DNA of 64,000 bases from Xiphophorus maculatus (Eukaryota; Chordata; Actinopteri; Cyprinodontiformes; Poeciliidae). This document shows, piece by piece, positions 41,570 through 53,400 of the stretch. How positions within the stretch are numbered: the stretch's first letter is position 1; each line of letters starts with the position of its first letter. The position numbers and the translations under genes were made by a program. The notes beneath the pieces were generated by a model. That model saw only the letters and a program-made list of their open reading frames with translations. It searched no databases and was not told where the DNA came from. Location of the stretch: contig NC_036450.1 in NCBI RefSeq assembly GCF_002775205.1, forward strand, positions 18,433,479 to 18,497,478. Reading direction: 5' to 3'.

Positions 41570-43725
41570 AGGGAAGCGGAAGAGAGGGTGAAGCCATGCT
41601 GCCATACTGTTTGCTCATTCTATTCAGAGCCAACATTCCTCTGCTTTGGGTAGATGTGTCCCTTCCCTTTAACTGTCTCCAGCTACACCACCGCTGTGTA
41701 CACCAGGTTTTATTTGGAGGCCTGAAAAATCCATAATTCAGTGCTGGTATCTTATTTTTCTTTTTCTTTTTATCTACTGGTGTGTAACCCAGCTGTGTGA
41801 TTAGATTTGGTGTTGTGAACCGGCCCTAGGCCTTATCTTCCGCATTTCAGTACAGCAAGCAGAATGTACTTTTTTTTTCCTGTTCTTGTTTGAAAGATAT
41901 TTTTATGATTTCCTTTGAATTTTAAGACCACTTTCCTAGCAAAGATGACTGGTTTTTGAATGGTTGAGAAACTGTTGGAGTAAAGTTAAATAACTGATTA
42001 ACTTACATTTTCCATCACTTGTCTCCATATGTAAAAAGTGTTTTTTTTTTTTTTTAGATGGTGTTTGAGGGGTTTGGGGAGAGTATTTATTTTGGAGCAG
42101 CGGAAATCAATAGTATTCTCAATTTCACAGAGAGCAAAACTTCGGTTTTACATTTAATGCTTTTAATGGGTACCGAGGAGAAACTGGTTAGGAGTGTATG
42201 GGGCCTTTGTTCTGTATAAGCATGGATGTGTTGTTCGGAGTCAGTCTTTGGGTTGATAAGCAATGTGGGCTTAAAAATTTTAAACCCCAGACAGCTCACT
42301 CCTACACCCCACCGCACACACTAGGCATGGGCCTGTATGATGACCTTGTGTGAAAATGTCACAATGAATATATCTACACAAAAAAAATAAAAATAATATA
42401 TGTGATTTGATCTGCCTTTATTAAAAACAAAAAAGCATTTTTTTTCAGCTTTTGCTAAAATAGTATGCAGGATATCATCACATTTTTATAAACATTGGCT
42501 AAATATTTTTAAAAATTTTCCCATATTTTGTAAGGGCAACATGCCTTACAAAATAAGCCTTTTTTCTGCCAGCTCATCGGCAGTGTGCAACAAGTAGTAG
42601 AGAGGAGGCAGGAAGAAATTCAGACATTCAACCACAGGAACACTGAAATTTCCTATGTAGGTCTACCACAAAAACAGACCAATCAAGCAAATGTAAAGAC
42701 TGTTTGATTGGTCTGTTGCTGGGAGGGTTTACACTGTTGACGCCTTAATTTTTTGTTTTTTAGCAGAGCAGCCTAGTCCAATGCTTTTTGGTAATGACAC
42801 CTTTTTCAAACATGTCTTCTGTCTGAAGGTGTAATAAATGTGAAAGACTGTTTAGGCAAAAGAACAATTGTAAGAAAATCTACTTTTATTTGAAAGATGA
42901 TTGTACGGTTTGTATATATATATGTATTTGCTTAAAACCTGTAATTTTAAGGACTTTTGGTTCGGCCCAAACTGTGTGATGTTTTCTTGGAAGAAAAAAG
43001 TGCCAAAAACAGACTTACAAGTTTTCTTCTTTGCCATGTGGCCCTTTTGTGCCAAACTTAACAAAAATAAATATTCTCTAAAATCATATTAGAGCTATTG
43101 AAAACACAGCATTTTAAAAATATAAGATGATATAATAAAAATGTCAGAACAAAACTGCAGAAAAGAATTATAAATACAAAGTGTGCCTGTGTGGCCATTT
43201 TGTTCCTGCACTTTTGGTCATTTTGTTTCATGACTTTCTGCAATATACAAAAAGCTACAAACAAACTAAATGATGCTTATGTGCGTGGGTATGAAACAGG
43301 TTAAAGGGAATGTAAAGGTGCACAATTGGTGAAGGGACAAATGAATCTAGTTATTTACAAATGTATTTCTAATGAAATCTTTCCTACGCGTTTTCTGATT
43401 ACGGAATTATATTTTGAATCTTTTACTGTAAAAAAAAAAAAAAAAATACACAATCAACTTTTTCATCAATATTGGGTTTTCTGTCACTAGAAAGGATGAA
43501 TTTGCTGTTGTGTAGCCTCAGTCTCAGATCTGTTCACTCGTGTAGTTTTGTTTTTCATTTTTGGACTTTTTTTTTTTTTTTTTTTTTCTTTGAAAGCATC
43601 CCTGAAGATGCAGTTCTGTGAGGCGGATGCAGCTTTGCGAGTCCACAAGTGATGAATTCTGTATTTGCTCTCAGATATTTGTAGTAACTCCAAGTGTTTA
43701 GTAAATAAAGTCTGTGTCACAGCTC
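41570..43725 (+). other. hnrnpk: hnrnpk 3' UTR
   Basis: Follows the stop codon. AATAAA at 43704-43709, with a GT-rich stretch after it (43732-43760), is the best polyadenylation signal; earlier AATAAA motifs exist near 42833 and 43067. It contains a 45-nt hairpin at 42673-42717. Confidence 0.6.
42673..42717 (+). other. Stable hairpin in the hnrnpk 3' UTR
   Basis: Arms aacagaccaatcaa and ttgattggtctgtt pair perfectly over 14 bp, extended by a G-U and two further pairs, around a loop of about 11 nt. The function is unknown. Confidence 0.6.
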
Positions 43726-44412
43726 TGAGTTGGTGCGTGTGTGTTTGTTTTTGTTTGTTTCTTTAGGGGAGTACAGTATATGTAAGGAGATAAATTATGA
43801 TAAAAGGTGAAGCGTCTGCCTGTTGCTCTGTTAAGTGCATCCGTTGCTATCTGGCTAGCACCGGAAATGTGTTCTCCTATAATGTAATATTGAAAGCCCA
43901 CACGGTTTCCCATCACAGCACAGCCCTCAGTCACATGGTTTAGTTAGTTGGGTTTCATCCAAGATACCAGCAGGTCGGGAACTGAACGCACAGAATAACG
44001 GCAGCTACAGAAAAGTCAGAACCTGGACAGGCGGATATTATCATTATTTTTTCAATTCCACAATCTATTTTTCTTTCTCTTTCAAAACGTTTTGAAGAGG
44101 AGGGGGAGAAATCCAGCATAATAAGCCCGCCACGCCCGGAGCTCTGCTATAGGGTTTGTAAAGACTCGCTACGCAAAAGTTGTTACACAAACTTATGTTT
44201 CCTCTTCACTAGAGAGGAACTTAACAGTTGTTCTCGCACTTCCTCAAATTGCCTTGCTCTTGCTTCCAGGTCAGAATAAGAATGTTTTGAAGTTACTCAA
44301 ATGAGACACTCGGCGGTCTAAAATGATGCAGATTTAAAGGTGCGCGGCGCTCTCCGTTCCTCACTTTTGCTGTGCGTGTCTGCCATGTAAGGTGAAGCGT
44401 TCTCCTGGAGCA

Positions 44413-47400
44413 ATGACGCTGAGCTCCATGGGGACCTGCTGCCTCAGTCCAGAGGCCAAAGAAGCTCGGAGGATCAACGCTGAGATTGAGAAGCAGCTCC
44501 GCAAGGACAAGAAGGATTCCCAACGCGAGTTTAAGCTCCTACTGCTGGGTGAGGGACGAAAACCGCGGTCTAATAACCTCTGGCTATAAACATATGATTA
44601 GGAGTTGGGAGAGATATTCGCCAGTTTCCCCTCCCTCTCAAAGTTTCATTAGGCTTACTGATTTATGGTAAAAACACTGCTTTTTATTCAATATTTCTAC
44701 GAGATAACTCAGGGTTTTGACATTTGTATTCCATAGGTAATCCTCATGCAACGACAACCGCAACATTGTGTGATTTGCACGCAGTGTTCATCTATCTCAC
44801 GGTTGAATCATGTAAATTGCACCAAAACGCAAAGTCCACATTCGCTATTGTGTAAAAGGGAGTGCAGTAAAAGTACAGTAGCAAGAAATTATATTAAATT
44901 ATATTCACTTTAAAATGAGCAAATAAACTGTTCATGTTTCACAATATTCAATCAAATACTGATGGTAAACATTGACTGCTGAGGGAAAACTGGTTTAAAG
45001 ACTAACGCAATGTAAAGTCTGAGGCTGTTCTAAGGCGGAAAACAAAAAAACCCCCAAAACAATCACATACCAACCACATTCATGATTGCTTGTTAATGAA
45101 AAATGAAGGAATAATCAGCCAATCAACAGCTCAGTGCTCTGATAAATCTAGATGAGGCGAAGAAGACTTGACAAAGTTCAAACTGCGCGTAAGAGTCCAG
45201 AAGAAAAGGGATTTAGTTGACATTGAACGTGTTTCAGAAACTGCTGCTTTGCGGGCTTCACGTACAAAATATCTCTCGTGTTCTTATGATCCGTAAAAGA
45301 GAAAATATCTATCAAACAACAGTTGTGTGGACTAAGATGTCTTGCTGATTTCACACGTCAGAGCAGTTCTAGAGGCACAGAAGTGGCTCAAATAATGACT
45401 CATTAGATCCAGGGATCTAATGAGTCAAGGTTTACCATCTCTAAACCTTGTAACAGCTAGGCTAAGGAGGCGGTACCGGTATGCCATCATTGTCAGAAAA
45501 GAACAGGAAATTAAAGCAACAATTCACACAGGCTAACTAAAACTGGGCAATACCAGATTGGAGGAGCATTTGATTTAATCTCAATTTCGGGTTTAGTGTC
45601 AGAATATGGGGTAAACATGAGAGCAGTGGATCCATCCAGCCTGTAACCAGGGTTTAGACTGGTGTACTGGTGTGGGGGATGTTTTCTTGGAACATTTTAG
45701 GCGCCTCTGTACCATCTGAGTATCGTTTAAACATCACAACAGTATTTATGCGCTCTTTGTGAAGCACTTAGTGGTTTTTATATTTAGAAACTGCCATATA
45801 AATAACATTTACTTGCTTACTTAGAGTGTCCCTGTTTGTTGGGGGCTACTTGCAGCAGTATAACACGCCGTGTTACAAAGCTCAGAGCACCTCAAACTGT
45901 TACAAAAAGGCCATTGCAGTCACTAAATCTAAATCCAATAAAAACATCGCTGTGATAGTGTTGGAACGGGACATTCGCATTATGGTTGTGCAGCTGACAA
46001 ATCTGGATCAGCTGTGTGACGCTATCATGTCAACATGATGCTCTCTGAGGAATGTTTCAGACACCTTATTCAGTCTTTGGCGGCTATAATCTTTCCAAGA
46101 AATGAAATCAGCAATGCTGTGAACATGCTGAAAGGCATTTCGCAAAGACTGACTCACGCAGAACCTGTTCCCGTTACTTCAAATTCAAGACAGCGCATGA
46201 TTTTGAGGAAGTCTCGCCTTGATTAGATGTCATCTACATTACAGTTTGACTTTGACTGACAATTTATGTGCTGGCCATAAGTGTGATCTGTAGATTTAGA
46301 CTCATCAGCTACAAATACAAAGTGCTGCTTCTTCAAGGTTTCACAATGATGTCAGCAATACCTTCATAGTATGAACAAACAGAGGAAGTAATAGAAACAA
46401 ATACAACCAAAATGTATGTGTTTAAGGTAAACAGTTTCATTGCTGTTTAGAGGCGAAACTTCTTGTTTTTGTAAAGACCACAGGCGGCATTATGGTTTTA
46501 AGATGTCTTGCTCTGCTTCCTTCTTTCAAGTGTGCAAAAATCTCCCAAGTTTTAAAATGAGATGATCTCGTTTCCGTTGCTTCTGTTGGTGGCCAGGTAC
46601 TGGTGAAAGTGGGAAGAGTACTTTCATCAAACAGATGAGGATCATCCACGGCCGTGGATACTCTGAGGAGGACAGGAAAGGCTTCACCGGACTGATTTAT
46701 GAGAACATCTTCACAGCAATGCAGGCCATGATCCAAGCCATGAGCACATTACAGATCTCTTACAAGTATAAGCACAACCAGGTAGGCCCGACAGCTTTTT
46801 CTTCCTTTTTTTTTTTCCTTCTTCGTTTCATTGTCGCTTCAGTCAAACAAAGTGAGAAAAGAGGGTTTACTCCACACCGCTTCAGAGAGGTATTTGCAAG
46901 GTTTACTTACAGAGCATGCAAAAGGCGCATTACAGTCTGCAACACACCCCGCAAAAGCACTTCTGGTAATTTTCAACAGTGTTTAGGCTTGCAATGTTGC
47001 TGCCAGTGAATTTTGTCTGCTTGCAGAGCAGGCTGTCTCTCAGGTGAACGCATGGTGGAACACGGCAGGCCTGCTAAGGGCAGACAATTCCCTATTAATC
47101 CCACAGGAATTTGCACCTGTCACGCCGATGACAGGAGCACATTAGTCTCTTAAATTTGCTGGCTCACAGAAGTATACAACAGTTAAAAACAGCGAGAGTT
47201 TCAGGTCGGGACGAGAGGCAGACACAAGGCGTTGAGTCTGAGTCAGCTTTTGACTTGTAAGGGGATGGAGATCTGTGCTGGCTCAGAGGACTGAGGATGA
47301 ATTTGTAACCCAGGAATAACATATTAGTTTAAATGTGATGATGGTGAAAAGTAAGTGCACTTAATCACAACCACAGTCAAACTGGAGTGAATTCAACTTA

Positions 47401-50400
47401 AAAATTTAATTGCTAGTAGAGACATTAATTGGGCATTCAAACTATTGCAGGAGAGATGACCTCCTGCACTGCACTTTGTTTTTGTGCTGTCGAATAAATG
47501 TCTGACTGAACGCATGCTGCTGTCCAACTTCTCTTTTATCTGTGCGGTGTAGAAGATGTGCAGCAGTTTCCACTCCACTTTAGCAGCCTGCTCAACATTT
47601 ATTTTGCTTCTATTAGCTACAGAGACTCAAACACTGTATCTAGTAGATAGGGAGAGAGAGCGACATTTTTTATGATCTACGTTTGTTTATTTGAGTCTCT
47701 GGTTCTGATGTCGTTGCCTTAATTTTATTTTATTTTTTCGATAAAGCTGAAGATTAGGTAACTGCTGCCACTTCATGCCTCAAAACGGTTGAATGTTTAA
47801 CTGTACTTTGCAATGGATACACTCTGCAACTGAGGAATCTTCATACAGGAAGCTGTCAAAGGGAGACTAATAGGGCTGTTGCATTAATTACATGATCCAT
47901 TTATCATCTGATGTGCAGCGCCTTGCAGAGGTATTCACACACTTTGTGGTTTTGCATTTTGCTACAGCACAACCACAATCTTTTAGGTATTTGGTTGTGA
48001 TTCCATGTGATAGAGCAACACAAATTGTGAAGTAAATACATTTTTAAAATAAATAAAATACTTCAATTGAGGTGTGGATTGCACTCGCTTACTTTTACGT
48101 GTTATTTATTTATGGTATGTTTATGTATTTTGGATATTTAAAATATCCACAATATTATCGCAGTGATTTCTGGGACTATTAATCGAAGCATATTTGTGTC
48201 TTACAATGGTCCAGTCAAAGTCCAGACGGAGCTCCAGTTGAAAATCTGTGGCAAAACTTACTGTTCAGAGACACTTGTCTTTCAATCTGACAGAGCTTGA
48301 GGTATTTTGCAAAGAAAAACAAAAGGTTTAGTTTCTGGATGTACAATGTTGTTATAAACATGCACCAAACATATTCACATCTGTAATTGTACCAGCAGGT
48401 GTTTTACAAGGCATTGGCTCAGATCGGCTGAATAAAAACACAGGTTACAGTTTTGTCAGATTTTTATTGCTTAAAAAGTTAAAGATAGATCTTTTTTTCC
48501 ACTTCACACAAATGCACTACTTTGTTTTTGTCTGTCTCATAAAACCCATGCGAATAACACTGTGTTTGATGGTTGTAGCGTGGAAAAATGCGTAATGTTT
48601 CCAGGTGTGAATACTTTTTGGAAGGCACAAAAACATGACTGGCTTCCAGAATTGTTTTGAACCTGTCAGCAGTAAAGGAAAGTAGTTCTCCAGACAAACA
48701 GTGTGGAAATATGACACACGATAATTATAATATGTTGTAAAAGAGGTAGTTTGGACAAAACTAAAAAAGTTTTTCAGTTGCATTGTTTTGGGAAATATGA
48801 TTCCAGCAGGAAAATGTTGCACAGCATCCGAATCGTTATGGTGGGAATACCCGGCTCCCAGCTGGGAGCTTCCACCTTCAGCCTTTTTTACCATGTTTTC
48901 TCATCAAGCTTATAGCAGGAAGGAAGCCCTTCATTTGGGCTGGTTCATTACAAACCAGCAGGAAACATGATAAAAATCATTGAGACAATGTTTTTAAAAC
49001 GGCTCCTGGAGCTACATTTAATGAGTGCTGATAAAATCTGAACGCAGCAGCTGTCACTTTGGCTGGAAATTCTTCATACTTGCCAGCTTGCTTTTGTTTA
49101 AATTGGAGGCTGAACGTTTTGGAGTATTGGAGGATGTAAAACACCAAATACCAGTGTTAATAACGTAGACTGTGCACGATATATCAAGCATAACACATCA
49201 ATATTTAAATAAACGGCAAAGCAGTGATATTCTCCCGCAAATTCTTACCAATAACTTAATTAACTGCAGTGTAGGCAGAGAAAGGATCCAATAAACAGCT
49301 CTGTAACGGTTTTTGTTTGATGAAAGTTAATGATGGTTTAATCAGCTTGTTCAGTTTATTTACAGTGGACTAAGATGCATTACCTAACAATGGCATTTTG
49401 CTCAGATTAGCGGCTTGTGGCAGGAACACTACTAGAAGGACCGGTTCAAATCCGCCGCTTTATGAATCATGGATAACATGTTTGTCGTGACACATTACAC
49501 ATCGAGGCAGCTGGGAATGTTTCCTGATGGAGATGTAGTCGTAAACAAGCGTGCCTGAATGTAAACGGACTGTAGTGGTTCGCCATAAATGATCACCGAG
49601 CCGTTCCAACCCTAAGTAGATTATTGGTGAAAGCTTACTCTGAAGGTCTGCAGCTGAAGAACTTCAAACAGGAAGTGGAAGAACCAATTTTCAGGCTTAA
49701 TGTGAAAGCTAAAGGTGCTGCACTGACTTTACATTATTGTTAAAAGTTCAGAAAGGTTCTGACGAGCTAAAAGTTGTTCCACTGCGTCGCTGCTTGTCTT
49801 CATTTTAGACTCAAAAATCACATTGTTTAAAAATAAAAAATTTTTTTTTATTGTTCTGGTTGTTATTTAGCACTCGGTTTTAAGTATATTTAGGTGACTA
49901 TTTTTCTCTCTAGGTTTATAGCTTTAGTCGTTTCAGGATATTTCTGGCTTGTAAAGCAGCTTAGGAAATATTGTCATTTTGAAAGTACAAGTAAACAAAG
50001 ATATAGATTAAGCCACAAGCTGCAGTGTATTTTAATAAGATTTAATGTGGTATGACAGCAGAGTGGTCTAGATAATTTTGAAGCAGAAGCAAAATGATAA
50101 TTTTATTTACAGATGAAATCTGAAAAATGAGATTCGGTTTTGTTTTCATCCTGTTAACTCTGAGACATCCACAAATAAAATCTGGTCCAACCAGTTCCCC
50201 TCAGAATTTACTGAATCAGTAAATTAATATAATTAATTAGAGTTTGATTGTGTGAAATTTAATCTCATTATTAATCCAATTTTTCTACATAGGTCTCAGA
50301 GGTTTGTTGTAGAACATATTTGACCAAACAGCATCATGAGATCAAGGGACAGAGCAGACAAGTCAGGGATAAAGTTGTGGATGAATCTAAAGCAGAGATC

Positions 50401-53400
50401 TGCAGCTCAGGAAGAAGAATTTGTGAAATGGAAAACTCATTTGTTCTCAGTTTGTAACAATGGCGTTCTTGTTGCAAAGTTGTATTTTACAACATGATCT
50501 TTGCAAATCAAACTGACTTTACATTCTGTGGCTCAGGAAAATGCCGTCTTGGTCATTGGCGTTGATGTGGAAAGTGTGAAAACATTAACAAACCCATACG
50601 TGGAGGCCTTGGAGAGCCTGTGGAATGATCCGGGAATTCAGGAATGCTACACTCGGCGGAGGGAATACCAGCTCTCAGACTCGGCTAAATAGTGAGTGTA
50701 AACAGACTAATAACTTCTTAAACGTTGTCAAATAGTTTACTGTGCTTAATTCTTCAGTATTCTCAGAAAAAAACAGTCTGATAATAATTCCTTTTTTAGT
50801 TTTTACCAATTGTCTTAGAAGCAAATACTGAGAATTCAGTTTTCAATAAATAATTAAATTCTAATTTTTTTTTAAACTCTGCAATATCTCCCATTGCCTT
50901 CAGCTATCTCAGTGACTTGGCTCGAATTGCTGATTCTGCTTATCTGCCAACCCAGCAAGATATCCTAAGGGTCAGAGTGCCTACAACAGGAATAATAGAG
51001 TATCCCTTTGACCTGGAGAATGTGGTGTTCAGGTGAGTTTTATTATTTTTGTTCATGCTTCTCTGGGTCTCTTGCTGCTGCAATATCACAGGTAGAACAT
51101 CTGATTTGCTGAGGCAATTATTGATAAAAAAAAAGAAGTTTTATTGGAATATTTGTTGGGAATCAAAAAAAGCACATAGTTCATTTATTTTGTTATTTTT
51201 GTCACATATTTTAGGTTTCTCTAGTTATGTCATTTCAAATAAATAAAAACAGTTGGTGCAAATGGTGGATGAAGTTTGTTAACACTATAGAGACTACATA
51301 AAGAAGAAGAATCACATTTGGGGAAAAGAGCGACAGAGATCAACAATCGGGACTGATGAACAATGTTGTGCACTTTGTTACTTTGTTGCTCGACAACTTG
51401 GCAACAAAACTTAACATGCTAAAATTTCGGGGAAAGTTGTTTGGGCAACATTTATTTCACTCTTACTCAAAAATGCAGGTCTGTTGAATGAATTAATATT
51501 TTACACAGACCACACTGGATGTGTCGTTCTACAGATCAGTGCTCCCTGACTCTTTGCTCAGTTATTTTATTTTTCTCTCTTTTTTTCTTCATCCAAGCAT
51601 TCCCTCTAAAAAACTCTACTCCTAAAAAGTATTCTTGGCTGCAGATAATTGATCTGTTCTGTATTGGAGTACTTTAGTCTGGGTTAATGGGGGGATTTGA
51701 CATCCAAACTTACACACAACACAGCGAAGGACCACATGTTTTAACTCAATGACGTTTACCTGTCCAGAGTTGACACACGGCTCTGGTGCTTGAATTTTTG
51801 AAACTCATTCCCTGCAGCAGCTCTAATATTGAAGGGCAGCTCTGTTTGTGCAGCCTGCATTCACTTTGGCTTCAAATAACAGCCAACTGGCAGACAATGG
51901 AGACAGCACTGACTCCACCATTTCCTGTAAACTAGCATTCTATATAATCATCCTTCTACACAGCAGGTTGACAAATTTTTTTTTATGGCCGTGATCCACT
52001 AATCATTGCAGCTCTGTCTTTGACTGGGTACCTTTTCTCTGCATTGTTTCAGGCACGACTTCATTATCGAGGCTTTCCCGAAATTCTTTAGAGGCATTCT
52101 CATCTTTCTTTGGGAAAACGTCTGCCTTTAAAGAAAGTAATATAAAATTATATCTTTCATTATTCCAGCATTGAAACAATTTTGGTAGTCTTAACTGACC
52201 TAAAACAGGTAGCTTAGTATTGTCCCATTATGCCAGGGAGGAAAAGAGGTTACTACCACACACTAAAAAGTTAATACAGTAGGTTTTTGGCAAAGTACTA
52301 ATCTGTGTCTGGGAATGTCATACATTACAAAAAAAAAAAAAAACACTCAAAATGCGAGGCACATTGTTGACGCATTAGGAGTGATTGCTTACGCTTTTCC
52401 TGTTGTCATATTTGCATGATTTCCAATTAGTCAGACTGCAGGAAATACCTGATTACTGCTTTGAATACGACGACCAAACAGAACATGGATCTCATTGCAC
52501 AGTAGCAGTGAAGATGTTTTAAAGCCCTCATGTAATAGTTACATGATAAATGAAACTTTGACGACTCTGTATTTGCATGGAAAGCACTGCAGTTCACACG
52601 CACTCCATCACTGGGATAGTTGTGGGTAATTATGAGTAGTAGGAAACATTTTAGGAAACATAGAAGCTCAATTTGCATTTGATTTGTTATTCGGTCCAGA
52701 TTCCTAAACTCTTTAGGTTGAGGCGTGTTTGAAATCAGCAAACAAGCTAAATGTGTGGATGCGCTCCTGGTAACATTTGGATAAACGTCTTATAGCTGCA
52801 GAAAAACCATCCACTTTTTGTGTGGATTTTTGGACCACTCATCAGAAATAGTAGAGCTTATATAAATTGGTTTCTCGGCATGCACCTGGCTTTTCAGCAT
52901 AGTTTAAACATTTTTAATAGAGTTGGGGTCTAAATGTGAAGTCAGGAAGAATGCATTAGATGAATAATGCTGTTCTGTTTTATTCACTCTGGGGCCAGTT
53001 TTAATGATTGGGTTTTACATGATAAAAACGTAGCACAATAAACAAACGAACAACATTACATTATGTTACATTATGGTGGCCATATAAAGAGAATTAAGGA
53101 AAAGTCGCGTGTTCGGAAAACCCTGTTGTGTTCCTATTTCACCAATCTTATTGCTGAGAATAGGCGAAGTTGAAGAATGAACATGTAGTTCTGCAAATTT
53201 ATGTTCATTATACACTTCATTTATTTTTGCGACTCAACAACGCCACTAGCAGTGTGAGTGCCAAATAATGACGCTACTACCACCATGCTTGGCAGCTGGT
53301 TCATTGTTTGAAAACGTCACCTCGACTTCTTCATACGTAGTTTTTGCCAATGTGGCCAAACGGTTTCATTGTTCTTGTCCTTAAGCTCTGCTGCAGATCT

